Under the pieces are notes generated by a model that saw nothing but the letters and a program-made list of their open reading frames with translations, had not been told where the DNA came from and did not search any database. 64,000 bases of DNA, from positions 1 to 64,000 of the forward strand of contig JBHGBM010000023.1 of the NCBI GenBank assembly GCA_041946965.1, written 5' to 3'. The position numbers were made by a program, and so were the translations under genes. This DNA is from JBHGBM01 sp041946965. Its GTDB lineage: Bacteria; Acidobacteriota; Terriglobia; Bryobacterales; Bryobacteraceae. This document shows positions 37,322 through 45,891 of the stretch, one piece after another (position 1 is the stretch's first letter; every line of letters begins with the position of its first letter).

Positions 37322-39241
37322 TTATGCAGTAGCCGCCTTTTGTTCGCCGAAGATGTGCTTGATCGGGCGCGTGAGCATCGTCCACTCGCCGGTCTTGGGA
37401 TCGAACCGGCAGTTGGCGAATACGTGCCACTTCTCTTCGTCCATCTTGGGCTTGTCCGCGCGGAAATAGTAACCCGGCCAGCGGGTCTCCTCGCGGAACA
37501 GCACGGTGCGGACGTGCGCTTCGGCCTGCCACATGCGGTGCACGTTCTCCCAGGCCCGCATCAGCTCGTGGAGGTCCGCAGCCGCCAGCTTTGCCGAATC
37601 TTCCCGCAGGAAATCCAGCAGTTCCAACGCGCGCTTCAACAGCGCCTCGTTGGTGGTGAACTGGGCGGTCACGCCGCCGGCGTACTCGTCCATGATCTTC
37701 TGCAACCGGAACATGAACATGCGCGGGCGGATGTAGTTGGGGTTGATCTCCGGATCCGTGGTCGCTCCCTTGAACTGCTGGAAGGTGTCGATGGGCTTCA
37801 GGATCTCGGCGATGGCGGCGTCGATCTGGCCCTGGTCCACGCTGGCCGCGCCCGGATTCTCCACCAGGAACTTCACCGCGGCCTTGCCCGCGATGCGCCC
37901 CTCGGCGTGGGAGCCGGACGAGAACTTGTGGCTGGAGGCGCCTGAAGCGTCGCCGCAGCAGAACAGCCCCTTCACCGTGGACATGCAGTCGTAACCCCAG
38001 AAGTAGTCGCCCCTGGTGTCGTCGGTCTGAATGTCCGCCGGGCCGCTGACCCAGGCGCCGGAAGCGCCCGAGTGCGAACCGATGAAGTAGGGCTCGGCCG
38101 CGGCGATTTCGCTGGACTTCTCCTCGGGCTGCACGTTGGTGGCGGCCCACAGGATGGCCTGCGAGATCGTCATGTCCAGGAAGTCCTCCCAGGCTTCCGA
38201 CTCGAGCTCCTTCATCTTCTTCTTGTAGGCCTTCTCGTCGTCCTTGTAATTGTCCGCGATGGCCTGAATGGCTTCCTCGGTGCGCATGTAGATGGGGCCC
38301 TTGCCTTCCATCACATCCAGCATGCCGAGGTAGTTGCGCAGGTTGGCCGGAATCGGCTTCACGCGGCCGTACGGAGCCCACTGCTCGAGCTCCGTCTTGC
38401 GCTCCACCATGTAATTGCCGCCCTGCGAGTTGGTCGCGCGGCTCTTGAAGAGCAGGAACCACGCACCCACGGGACCGTAGGCGTCCTTGAAGCGCACCGG
38501 GATGAAGCGCACTTCCTGGCAGGTCATCTCGGCGCCGGCCTTCAGGGTGAAGTAAGCCGAGGAACCCGAGTTCCATGGCGGATACCAGGCGCGCCCCATG
38601 CCTTCGCCCGAGCTCCTGGGCTTGAACACGTGCACCGCGCCGCCCATCGCCACGATGGTCGCCCGGGACTTGAATACGTAGACCTTCTCCTCGCGGACCG
38701 AGAAGCCGATCGCGCCCGCGCAGCGGTCGCCGTCCATCAGCGGACCGACGATGAACACGCGCTCGTAGATCTCGCCCACGCCGCTCTGCAACAGGGCGTT
38801 CTTGGCGGCTTCCGCCACCACCACCTTGTAGGACTCGCCGTTGATCATCAACTGCCAGCGGCCCTCGTGCACGTAGGCGCCTTCCGCGTCTTTCCAGATC
38901 GGCAGGCCCCACTTTTCGAACAAGTGCACGGTGGAATCGACGTGGCGGGCGATATTCGCCACCAGGTCCTCGCGCGTAACGCCCATCAGGTCGTTGCGCA
39001 CGTAGTCCACGTAGTCCTTCACCGTGTTCTTGCCGTCCCGCAATCCGACGTACTGATTGATGGCGGAGAGGCCCATGGCAACCGCGCCGGAGCGATCCAC
39101 CGCGGCTTTATCCACAAGCGTCACCTTCAGGCCGTTCTGCTTGGCCCAATAAGCCGCTTCCACCGCCGCGCCGCAGGCCGCCATGCCGCCGCCCACGATC
39201 AACAGGTCGGTTTCGACTACAACCGTTTGAAAATTGGCCAT
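37322..39241 (-). CDS. aprA: AprA, adenylylsulfate reductase alpha subunit
   Basis: 639 aa, normal for the family. The FAD motif DLLIVGGGMAACGAAVEAA is at the N-terminus; VDRSGAVAMGLSAINQYVG and the RSSGEGMGRAWYPPWNSGSS block are characteristic of AprA rather than of fumarate reductase relatives. It reduces APS to sulfite and AMP at the FAD, with electrons from AprB. It starts 15 bp after aprB ends. The 3' side has a strong terminator-like hairpin. A DnaA-box-like TTATCCACA (39108-39116) falls within its early coding region. Confidence 0.96.
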   Translation of the reverse strand: MANFQTVVVETDLLIVGGGMAACGAAVEAAYWAKQNGLKVTLVDKAAVDRSGAVAMGLSAINQYVGLRDGKNTVKDYVDYVRNDLMGVTREDLVANIARHVDSTVHLFEKWGLPIWKDAEGAYVHEGRWQLMINGESYKVVVAEAAKNALLQSGVGEIYERVFIVGPLMDGDRCAGAIGFSVREEKVYVFKSRATIVAMGGAVHVFKPRSSGEGMGRAWYPPWNSGSSAYFTLKAGAEMTCQEVRFIPVRFKDAYGPVGAWFLLFKSRATNSQGGNYMVERKTELEQWAPYGRVKPIPANLRNYLGMLDVMEGKGPIYMRTEEAIQAIADNYKDDEKAYKKKMKELESEAWEDFLDMTISQAILWAATNVQPEEKSSEIAAAEPYFIGSHSGASGAWVSGPADIQTDDTRGDYFWGYDCMSTVKGLFCCGDASGASSHKFSSGSHAEGRIAGKAAVKFLVENPGAASVDQGQIDAAIAEILKPIDTFQQFKGATTDPEINPNYIRPRMFMFRLQKIMDEYAGGVTAQFTTNEALLKRALELLDFLREDSAKLAAADLHELMRAWENVHRMWQAEAHVRTVLFREETRWPGYYFRADKPKMDEEKWHVFANCRFDPKTGEWTMLTRPIKHIFGEQKAATA

Positions 39242-39256
39242 TCTGTTCCTCCCTCG

Positions 39257-39697
39257 CTAACCTTTCAGCGTGAAGACCTCGGCCAGCCCCAACGATTCCG
39301 GCTCGGTAGACAGGGCCGGACTGTTGAGGTCGGTCGTGGTCGGAAAACCGCCGTCGGGCACCGCTTGGCCCTCCGGCGTCGTGCGGATCGGGAACTTGAA
39401 CCGCTTGATCATGCCGTTGCGGAACTTGACAGTCCACATGATCGAGTCCGTGGAACGCATCGGCGTGGCGGAGGCGCCCAGCGGCACGAAGTCCGCATAC
39501 CCGCGAACCTCTACAGCCTGCGTCGGACAGATCTTGACGCAGTTGTAGCACTCCCAGCACATCGCCGGGTCGCGGTTGAACGCCTTCATGGCCGCCCTGT
39601 CCAGGACCATCAGGTCGTTGGGGCAAATGTGCTGGCAAGCCGTCTTGTCCAGCGCCTTGCACCCGTCGCACTTATCAGGATTGACGTAGCTTGGCAT
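39257..39697 (-). CDS. aprB: AprB, adenylylsulfate reductase beta subunit
   Basis: 146 aa from the ATG at 39697 (AGGTGG upstream); the longer frame to 39859 is non-coding leader. It begins MPSYVNPDKCDGCKALDKTA and has two [4Fe-4S] motifs: CDGCKALDKTACQHIC and CWECYNCVKIC. The rest is the beta-sheet domain and the tail that wraps AprA (TDSIMWTVKFRNGMIKRFKF). It transfers electrons from QmoABC to the AprA flavin. It is the first gene of the long minus-strand sulfur block. Confidence 0.95.
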   Translation of the reverse strand: MPSYVNPDKCDGCKALDKTACQHICPNDLMVLDRAAMKAFNRDPAMCWECYNCVKICPTQAVEVRGYADFVPLGASATPMRSTDSIMWTVKFRNGMIKRFKFPIRTTPEGQAVPDGGFPTTTDLNSPALSTEPESLGLAEVFTLKG

Positions 39698-39823
39698 CAG
39701 ACCACCTTTCTCTCTCTCCTCGTACCCCCTTCGCCCGCAGCCCAAGCGCTCCAGGCGCCGCGGGGAAGTGGAAAAAGGACTTTTAGATCTTCTGTTCTCT
39801 ATTCCCTCGATTGCAAGAAGACA

Positions 39824-39852
39824 ATTATCACTGGCTGCACGTTGCAAAGCAA
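39824..39852 (-). promoter_or_regulatory. Candidate sigma-70 promoter for aprBA
   Basis: On the minus strand, TTGCTT (39852-39847), a 17-base spacer and GATAAT (39829-39824). The -10 matches consensus at five of six positions. Transcription would start near 39817, giving a leader of about 120 bases before the aprB ATG at 39697. Predicted by eye only. Confidence 0.45.
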
Positions 39853-39930
39853 GACACATGTGCTGCGTTCTTTAACACTTTTCTGATAAAGGTGTCCCGA
39901 GCGACAAAATAGTCCGACGTCCGGCAAAAG

Positions 39931-39939
39931 TTATCCACA
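39931..39939 (+). promoter_or_regulatory. DnaA-box-like site TTATCCACA
   Basis: A perfect match to the DnaA-box consensus in the divergent apr control region. Further perfect matches occur at 39108-39116, 40798-40806 (opposite strand) and 47392-47400. No dnaA, dnaN or other origin gene is present, so an origin is unlikely; regulation by DnaA or chance are the options. Confidence 0.35.
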
Positions 39940-40005
39940 GTGTGTAGGTAAGTACGTCGCAGACTGTTTTCGCACGCCCCTGGTATTATGTGAGAGCAAC
40001 CGCCC

Positions 40006-40785
40006 ATGAGCGTGATCACCATCTCCCGGGGGTCCTTCAGCGGCGGCAAGGCGCTGGCCGCCTGCCTCGCCGGAAAACTCGGTTTTCGTTCCATCGACCG
40101 CGACCTCATTGTCGAGCGCGCCGCGGCTTACGGCGCTTCTCAGGAGGAGTTGCGCGACGCCGTGCAGAAGCCTCCGCGCTTTCTGGAACGCTTCCAGCAC
40201 AAGCGCTACGTCTATCTCGCCCTCATCCAAGCCGCGCTCGCCGAGGAAGTGCGCGAAGGCCGCGCCGTGTACCACGGCAATGCCGGCCACCTCCTGCTCA
40301 AGGGCGCTCCCATCCTGCGGGTGCGCGTGATCGCGCCCTTCCAGGCGCGCGTGGCCGAGTGCCAGGCGCGGCTGCGCATCACAGGGGAGGAGGCCGCCGC
40401 CCAAATCCAACGCATGGACCAGGACCGGCGCAAGTGGACACACTACCTCTATGGGGTCGACTGGAACGAGCCTTCCCTATACGACCTGGTTGTGAACCTT
40501 GAGACCATGAACATACAGGATGCCTGCGAGGCTGTGGCCACCCTGGCCTGCCGCGGCCGCTACTATGACCGCGCCGCCTTCGCCAACTTGGCCCTCGCCA
40601 GCCGCGTCAAGGCTTCGCTGGCCGTGAACCCTTCCACCACGGACGTGGAGGTCGAAGTCTTGGCGGACGGACCCGCCGTTACGATTCACGGCAGGTTCTC
40701 CCACGCCGCTCAGATCGAAGCCGTGGAGCGCGTTGCCAGGAATATACCCGGTGCGGATGTAGTAACCGTGGAGACAGCATGGTAA
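40006..40785 (+). CDS. Cytidylate-kinase-like protein with C-terminal BON-like domain
   Basis: 259 aa. The N-terminus VITISRGSFSGGKALAACLA carries a modified P-loop, followed by LGFRSIDRDLIVERAAAYG, as in the cytidylate-kinase-like (Cytidylate_kin2) family. Residues about 185-259 form a BON-like domain (VKASLAVNPSTTDVEVEV ... VTIHGRFSHAAQIEAVERVA), a module that binds membranes or ligands. Kinase activity is unproven, since the loop lacks the classic GxxxxGKS/T. It is the first gene of the divergent plus-strand group with a sulfite exporter, so it is probably regulatory or stress-linked. Confidence 0.7.
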   Translation: MSVITISRGSFSGGKALAACLAGKLGFRSIDRDLIVERAAAYGASQEELRDAVQKPPRFLERFQHKRYVYLALIQAALAEEVREGRAVYHGNAGHLLLKGAPILRVRVIAPFQARVAECQARLRITGEEAAAQIQRMDQDRRKWTHYLYGVDWNEPSLYDLVVNLETMNIQDACEAVATLACRGRYYDRAAFANLALASRVKASLAVNPSTTDVEVEVLADGPAVTIHGRFSHAAQIEAVERVARNIPGADVVTVETAW

Positions 40786-40797
40786 TTTTCATCAATA

Positions 40798-40806
40798 TGT
40801 GGATAA
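40798..40806 (-). promoter_or_regulatory. DnaA-box-like site TTATCCACA
   Basis: TGTGGATAA on the plus strand, that is TTATCCACA on the minus strand, located 12 bp after the kinase-like gene in the gap before the small membrane protein gene. It is one of four perfect copies in about 8.3 kb of GC-rich DNA. Confidence 0.3.
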
Positions 40807-40919
40807 ATGGCAGATACTAAGAAACAGTACCCGCCGCACCGCCCGTTGGGATAAGATTGCGTGTTGTATCAGTTTCAGATCCCGGAATCCTATTCTGCCC
40901 GGGAAGAGGAGTCCCAGCG

Positions 40920-41210
40920 ATGTTTCGAAGAAGGATGTCCCGTGTGCTCGCGTTGCTGCTGCTGGTAATGCCCGCACATCTGGCTGCCGCCGGAGGCGGT
41001 GGCGAGGCCATCGTGATCGTGGCCGACAGCCGGCATTTCGCCGGCTGGAAGGCCTGGTGGAGCAACCTTTACAACGAGAGCCACTTCTGGTTCGCCGTAG
41101 CCACCGTCGTGATCATTCCCTGCCTGGGGTTGCTGCTGGGCAAGGTCACGGATTTTCTGATGGCCCGCATCGGCATCAACCTGAAATCGCGGGTACTGGC
41201 CGAACACTAG
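40920..41210 (+). CDS. Small membrane protein upstream of the sulfite exporter
   Basis: 96 aa from the ATG at 40920, preceded by GAGGAG about nine bases upstream. A signal-like or first helix (VLALLLLVMPAHLAAAG) is followed by a polar loop with WWSNLYNESHFWF and a second helix (AVATVVIIPCLGLLLGKVTD), ending ARIGINLKSRVLAEH. It is 9 bp before the TauE gene, an arrangement that suggests a partner subunit of that transporter. No family name is claimed. Confidence 0.7.
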   Translation: MFRRRMSRVLALLLLVMPAHLAAAGGGGEAIVIVADSRHFAGWKAWWSNLYNESHFWFAVATVVIIPCLGLLLGKVTDFLMARIGINLKSRVLAEH

Positions 41211-41219
41211 GAGAAGCGC

Positions 41220-42290
41220 ATGGACTGGCTATACGCGACAATGCCCATCGCCGGAGTGCAGATTTTCTGGCCCGGCCTCATCATCCTGGGACTGGGTGTA
41301 GGCATCATCGGCGGTTTTTTCGGCATGGGCGGAGGGTGGATGGTCACCCCGGGGCTCAACATCCTGGGTTTTCCTATGGCGTTCGCCATCGGCACCGATA
41401 TAGCCCAGATGGCGGGGCCCTCGTTGATCTCCACCTTACGGCATTCCCGCTTCGGGAACGTGGATTACAGGCTGGGGCTCATCATGGTGGTTGGCACCGT
41501 CGGGGGGTTTGAAACCGGCGCGCAGGTGGTGATGTGGCTGGAGCGGCTGGGCAAGGTGGAGTTCTATGTCCGGTGCGGCTACCTGGTCCTGCTGACTCTG
41601 ATCGCGTGGATCGTCTTCACCGATGTCTTCAAGAAAATGCGCAAGGACCGCGAGGCCCGCGCGACCGGCCAGACGGTGGACGCCCTCTCCACCGGCATCG
41701 AGTGGCACAAGACCTTTCACAAGATCAAGATCCCGCCCGTCATCAACTTCAAGACGGCCCGCATCCGCTGTTCCATCTGGCTGCCCATCGCGGTCAGCTT
41801 CACCACGGGGCTCCTGGCAGGTGTCCTGGGGATCGGCGGCGGCCTGATCCGCATGCCGGCACTGATCTACCTGATCGGCTGTCCCACCCACGTGGCGGTG
41901 GGTACAGACCTGTTCGAAGTGGCCATTTCCGGCCTGTACGGGGCCGGTTCCTACAGCTACAAAGGCCGCACCGAGCTGATGGCGGCGGTGATTATGCTGA
42001 TCGGGGCGTCCATCGGCGCCCAGATCGGCTCGGTGGCCACTAAGTACGTGCGCGGCTACGGCATACGCCTGTTCTTCGGTTTCGCCGTGGTGGGCTGCGC
42101 GCTCTCGATCGTGTGCAAGCTGATCGGCGCCGCATACCCTGCCACCGGCCCGCTTTTCAATGCCGTTGCCACAGTGCTGATCCTGGGGCTGGTCGCGGTG
42201 CTTTCGCTCTACATCTTCTCGAAGTTCGTCAGGGGCGTGCGGGAGGAGTTGGCGGCCAAGAAGCGGCAGTCCCTACAGGTGGGGGTGTAG
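41220..42290 (+). CDS. TauE/SafE-family sulfite or organosulfonate exporter
   Basis: 356 aa with about eight to nine helices in two inverted repeats. Each repeat carries the glycine-rich signature (IIGGFFGMGGGWMVTPGLN and AGVLGIGGGLIRMPALIY). A charged cytoplasmic loop (about 135-185) separates the halves. Members export sulfite, sulfoacetate or related anions. It differs from the damaged TauE-like gene at 20834, so the island has at least one intact copy. It is followed after 1 bp by the lipoprotein gene. Confidence 0.85.
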   Translation: MDWLYATMPIAGVQIFWPGLIILGLGVGIIGGFFGMGGGWMVTPGLNILGFPMAFAIGTDIAQMAGPSLISTLRHSRFGNVDYRLGLIMVVGTVGGFETGAQVVMWLERLGKVEFYVRCGYLVLLTLIAWIVFTDVFKKMRKDREARATGQTVDALSTGIEWHKTFHKIKIPPVINFKTARIRCSIWLPIAVSFTTGLLAGVLGIGGGLIRMPALIYLIGCPTHVAVGTDLFEVAISGLYGAGSYSYKGRTELMAAVIMLIGASIGAQIGSVATKYVRGYGIRLFFGFAVVGCALSIVCKLIGAAYPATGPLFNAVATVLILGLVAVLSLYIFSKFVRGVREELAAKKRQSLQVGV

Positions 42291-42291
42291 C

Positions 42292-42681
42292 ATGCGAACG
42301 GCCTGTTTGCTCGTTTTTTGCCTCATGGCCGCCGGTTGCGGCCGTTTCGGCCAGGTGAATCAAGGCCGCACGGTGGCGTTTGATAAGACCGCCGGCGCCC
42401 TCACCATCGTCGACGGCCAGGGCGTGGTCCGAACCGTGCGGGTGCCCGAGGATCCGCGCGAAATGGGTCCCGCGCCCGAGCCCGGACCGCTCGTCCGTCT
42501 GGACCGTGAACGCGGCGTCGCCACCATCTTCGAGGCCGGCGCGTTGCGCGACGTGCCGCTCCCGGCCGGTGGAGCCGTCTCGTGGAAGTTCGGCGATGAG
42601 GTACGCTATTACTACAAAGACCCCGGCCAGGCCCTGCGCCTGATGAACGTCACCAAGACGGACCTGACCAAGGGCAAGTAA
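42292..42681 (+). CDS. Small lipoprotein (DUF4881-like)
   Basis: 129 aa. The N-terminus MRTACLLVFCLMAAGCGRFG contains a lipobox (MAAGC), so Cys16 is the likely lipid-modified residue. The mature part reads GQVNQGRTVAFDKTAGALTI and EDPREMGPAPEPGPLVRL, resembling the DUF4881 lipoproteins found in sulfate reducers. It starts 1 bp after the exporter stop. The role is unknown; association with the exporter is suggested by context. Confidence 0.7.
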   Translation: MRTACLLVFCLMAAGCGRFGQVNQGRTVAFDKTAGALTIVDGQGVVRTVRVPEDPREMGPAPEPGPLVRLDRERGVATIFEAGALRDVPLPAGGAVSWKFGDEVRYYYKDPGQALRLMNVTKTDLTKGK

Positions 42682-42697
42682 ACGGTGCCTTTCTCTC

Positions 42698-45226
42698 ATG
42701 AGGTGGTGGTGGCAGAAGCCGCGCCCGGTGGCGTGCGACGCTACTCTGGTCGAGCGCGTGCGTTCCAGGTACGCCAGTTTCCGCGATCTGCTGAAGCATA
42801 ACGGTGAGACCCTGGAACTCATGGCCGGCTTGCAGCAGGACCTGCAATACGTCCCGCCCCTGAGCGACGTGGTTTCGGGCCGGCTGGCGCAGATATTCGC
42901 CAATGCCGAGAGCATTGTGAGCGCGCTCGAACGGCTCAGCGCCTCCGAGTACTCCCAACTGCACACCGCCGTCGCTGCGCAACGCAGTGAGGTGGAGCGG
43001 TTCATCGCCGCCCGCCACGAAGCCGATACGCCGCGGCTGGCCGCGCGGCTTAGCGAGATCGGCGCGCGCGACGCCCTGGAAGCCGGCGGCAAGGCGTCCG
43101 CGCTCGCCGAGGCCGCCAACCGCCTGCGCCTGCCCGTGCCCGACGGCTTCGCCCTGACCACCGAGGCTTACTGGCAGTTCTGCGGGATCCCCCTCTGGGC
43201 CCAAGTGCGGGACGCGCTCAAGGATGCCGATGTGAACAACCCGGCCACCCTGCACGAAATCTCCGAACGCCTCACACGGTTGGTGCTCTCGCAACCCTTG
43301 CCGCGCCCGCTCGATGTCGCTATCACGGAGCGCGCGCGGCTGCTGGCGGCGCCCGGCCAGGGGCTCGCCATCCGCTCCAGCGCGGTGGCCGAGGGCGGCG
43401 AACGCACCTACGCCGGCCAGTTCCTGAGCCTTCTCAACGTCCCCCCGGAAAACGCCGCCGAGGCCTACAAGCAGGTGGTGGCGGCGCGCTTCAGCGAGCA
43501 GGCTCTGTTCTACCGGCTCTCCAGCGGCCTGATCGAGGCGGATAACCCTATGGCCGTGCTGGTTTTGCCCATGATCCGCGCCCGCGCGGCCGGGGTCATG
43601 TACACGCGCGATCCGAGCGATCCCAAGAGTAAGACGATCTGGATTACCGCGACGCGCGGCCTGGGCCTGGATATCGCCAGCGGGCGCACCCCCGCTGACC
43701 TGTTCGTGGTTTCCCGGTCCACTCCGCACCGCACTGTCGAGAGCCACGTCGTCCACAAAGACGAGCAGCTTGTCATGCTGGCTGGGGGCGGCGTGGAGCG
43801 CCGGCCCGTGGATCTAGCCGCGGCCGAAACGCCCACGCTGAGCTGGCGCGACCTGGCGACGCTCGCCGGGTTCGGCGTCCGCCTGGAGGAACATTTCAAG
43901 ACCCCGCAGGACGTGGAATGGGCCATCGACCAGGACGGGCAGCCGTGGATCCTGCAAACTCGCGCGCTGGCGCTGATCTCGGGCGTGCGCACCGCCAGGC
44001 CGAAAGGCCGCGCCGACGCGGTGCTCACCGGCGGCCGCACGATTTTTCCCGGGCGCGTATCCGGTCCGGCTTACCTGGCCGAAACGCTTCCCGCCATCAT
44101 CGCCGCGCCGCCCGGAGCCATTGTGTTCATCCGCCGGCCTTCGCCGGAGATCGTGCAGATCTTCCCCCGTATCGGGGGCCTGGTGGCGGAATGGGGAAAC
44201 GTGACGGGCCACGCCGCCGCGCTGCTGCGCGAGTTCAAAGTTCCCTCGGTCTTCCTCATGCCGGGAGCGTTCAAGCAGTTGCAGGCGGGCGAGATGGTCA
44301 GCCTGGATGCGGTGCAGCGCGAAGTGGCGCGCGGCGCGCTGTGGCCGCCGCGCCGTCCCGACCCCGGCGCCGTTTCCCTCCATCGGTACCGCCACCTCGA
44401 TCCCATCGGCGAGCGCGTGCTGAAACTCAACCTGCTCGATCCCGCCGACGACAATTTCCGTCCTTCCGGCTGCCGCTCCACGCACGACGTACTGCGCTTT
44501 TGCCACGAGAAAGCCGTCGAAGCCATGTTCTCGATCAACGATATGGCTCTCGAAACCCGCACCCCTTTTCTCCGCAACCTCGATACCCGCATCCCGGTCA
44601 ACATCTGCGTGCTGGACTTGGGCGGAGGCATCGAGGCCGGCGCGCAAGGCGGTGATATCACGCCCGAACAGGTCCGCTCGCGGCCGTTCCGGGAATTCTG
44701 GAAGGGTATCGGCCACCCCGGAGTGAGCTGGACCCGCGAGATGCCGGCCAGTTTGAGCGACCTGGTCTCCGTCATGACACGCTCGCTCACGCCGCAGCAG
44801 GGCGGCGACATGCGCGCGCTGGGCGACAAGAGCTACCTGCTGGTTGCCGAAGAGTACATGAACCTGAACTCGCGGCTGGCCTATCACTACTCGCTAGTGG
44901 ACGCCTGCCTCTCCGATTCGCCCAGCAAGAACTACATCGCCATGCGCTTTGTGGGCGGCGGCTCCACGTACGAGCGCCGCAGCCTGCGGGCCTGCTTCAT
45001 CGAAGCGTGCCTGGCGCGCAACGGCTTCCTGGTGGACCGCCGCGGAGACCATGTCAACGCGTGGTTCAAGAAAGCCCCCGCGCCCGATACCGCCGAACGC
45101 CTCGATATCCTCGGCCGCCTGCTGGCCTGTTCCAGCCAGCTCGACATGTTCATGACCAGCCGTGAAATTATGGAGTGGTACGTGCAGCAGTTCCTGGCGG
45201 GCAACTACAGCTTCCGGCCGAAGTGA
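42698..45226 (+). CDS. PEP-synthase/pyruvate-phosphate-dikinase-like protein
   Basis: 842 aa. After a helical N-terminal region (about 1-125), a PEP synthase-like ATP-grasp domain is seen (GGKASALAEAANRLRLPVPD; LAIRSSAVAEGGERTYAGQF; DVEWAIDQDGQPWILQTRAL). A phosphohistidine swivel domain follows with GNVTGHAAALLREFKVP, whose His is the phospho-carrier. The C-terminal 300 residues do not look like the standard PEP-binding barrel, so it is not a normal PEP synthase. Similar proteins occur in sulfate reducers near sulfite exporters. A phosphotransfer or regulatory role is inference. Confidence 0.75.
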   Translation: MRWWWQKPRPVACDATLVERVRSRYASFRDLLKHNGETLELMAGLQQDLQYVPPLSDVVSGRLAQIFANAESIVSALERLSASEYSQLHTAVAAQRSEVERFIAARHEADTPRLAARLSEIGARDALEAGGKASALAEAANRLRLPVPDGFALTTEAYWQFCGIPLWAQVRDALKDADVNNPATLHEISERLTRLVLSQPLPRPLDVAITERARLLAAPGQGLAIRSSAVAEGGERTYAGQFLSLLNVPPENAAEAYKQVVAARFSEQALFYRLSSGLIEADNPMAVLVLPMIRARAAGVMYTRDPSDPKSKTIWITATRGLGLDIASGRTPADLFVVSRSTPHRTVESHVVHKDEQLVMLAGGGVERRPVDLAAAETPTLSWRDLATLAGFGVRLEEHFKTPQDVEWAIDQDGQPWILQTRALALISGVRTARPKGRADAVLTGGRTIFPGRVSGPAYLAETLPAIIAAPPGAIVFIRRPSPEIVQIFPRIGGLVAEWGNVTGHAAALLREFKVPSVFLMPGAFKQLQAGEMVSLDAVQREVARGALWPPRRPDPGAVSLHRYRHLDPIGERVLKLNLLDPADDNFRPSGCRSTHDVLRFCHEKAVEAMFSINDMALETRTPFLRNLDTRIPVNICVLDLGGGIEAGAQGGDITPEQVRSRPFREFWKGIGHPGVSWTREMPASLSDLVSVMTRSLTPQQGGDMRALGDKSYLLVAEEYMNLNSRLAYHYSLVDACLSDSPSKNYIAMRFVGGGSTYERRSLRACFIEACLARNGFLVDRRGDHVNAWFKKAPAPDTAERLDILGRLLACSSQLDMFMTSREIMEWYVQQFLAGNYSFRPK

Positions 45227-45255
45227 AGATACCTCCAGGTCAAAGGCCGATGCCT

Positions 45256-45573
45256 TCAGGCGGGCGCCCGCTCGGCCGCCTCCACGCGCCGCACTCGAAC
45301 CTTGACCTCGACGCGCGACCCCAGGCGATTGAGGATGGATATGAGCCTGTCCACGGTGAACCGCCCCAGATCCGCATTCCGGATGCGCGAGAAGCCGGCC
45401 GCAGCGAATCCGGTGCGGTCGTCCGCCGCTCGCACCGTCAACCGTTGCTTGTTGAGCGTCTTGATGAGTTCGCCGGCGAGGATGGCCTTGAACTGCGCGG
45501 CGCCCGCGTTCCCATGCCCGAGGTCGCGAAACACATGGCAGCTTCCCAGCGCCGCTTCCAGCTTTCTTCTCAT
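45256..45573 (-). CDS. XRE/HigA2-like helix-turn-helix protein
   Basis: 105 aa from the ATG at 45573, which has GGAG seven bases upstream; the longer frame to 45708 has a weaker start. SCHVFRDLGHGNAGAAQFKA followed by an AGELIKTLNKQRLTVRAAD helix and a DLGRFTVDRLISILNRLGSR end is the pattern of HigA2-type antitoxins (FRDLG ... RFSLERLLRLLNALG). No toxin gene is seen next to it, so it is an orphan. It lies opposite to, and between, two sulfur-related plus-strand groups. Confidence 0.7.
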   Translation of the reverse strand: MRRKLEAALGSCHVFRDLGHGNAGAAQFKAILAGELIKTLNKQRLTVRAADDRTGFAAAGFSRIRNADLGRFTVDRLISILNRLGSRVEVKVRVRRVEAAERAPA

Positions 45574-45690
45574 CGCAGCATCTCCTTCAGCCTCTTCAAA
45601 CGGCCGCACCTGATCCACGAGATGGGCCGTGTCTTCTGCATCATCTGCCGGCCGCAACTTGTTTTCGCGAATCCGCTTCCAGGGGTATGC

Positions 45691-45704
45691 TGTCACATAT
45701 GACA
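45691..45704. promoter_or_regulatory. Palindromic operator-like sequence
   Basis: TGTCACATATGACA, a perfect 5-base inverted repeat (TGTCA/TGACA) around CATA, in the divergent region upstream of the HTH gene. It could be an autoregulatory operator for that protein or a CRP/FNR-superfamily-like site, though the half-site spacing is not a standard match. Confidence 0.35.
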
Positions 45705-45842
45705 ACATCTGTCAGGCACGCCTGCCGTCAGGCCGCACACTCGCCCGCCCGAACGCTCCAACGGCGGAAGTGCCGCATCGACCCTCGCAGGGCCCCCGCG
45801 CACTGCGGCTGAGCGAAGTTGCTCTCCCAACCACGCTCGTGA

Positions 45843-45871
45843 TTGACCCACCCCGCGCGCCGTTCTACAAT
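45843..45871 (+). promoter_or_regulatory. Sigma-70-like promoter for dsrD-dsrN
   Basis: TTGACC (45843-45848), a 17-base spacer and TACAAT (45866-45871). Each hexamer differs from consensus at one position and the spacing is ideal. The predicted start, near 45878, gives a very short leader before the dsrD ATG at 45892. Confidence 0.65.
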
Positions 45872-45891
45872 TCGGACGTTCGGATACTCAT

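Larger units (their letters stand above)
39698..40005. other. AT-richer divergent promoter region of the sulfur island
   Basis: About 310 bp between aprB (minus) and the kinase-like gene (plus). It is clearly more AT-rich than its surroundings, consistent with a divergent control region. It holds a sigma-70-like promoter toward aprB (39824-39852) and a perfect TTATCCACA box at 39931-39939. A TATTAT (39983-39988) on the plus strand could be a -10 for the kinase-like gene, but no good -35 was seen. Confidence 0.6.
45574..45891. other. Divergent region between the HTH gene and dsrD
   Basis: About 320 bp without a supported gene. It contains a palindrome (45691-45704) on the HTH side and a strong sigma-70-like promoter (45843-45871) facing dsrD. 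A plus-strand open frame from 45629 runs into dsrD out of frame and is not supported. Confidence 0.5.

Noticed and set aside
39108..40806. Chromosomal or plasmid replication origin
   Set aside because: DnaA-box-like sites are present, but there is no dnaA, dnaN, rep or parAB gene, no box array and no obvious unwinding element, so only a regulatory or chance meaning is kept.
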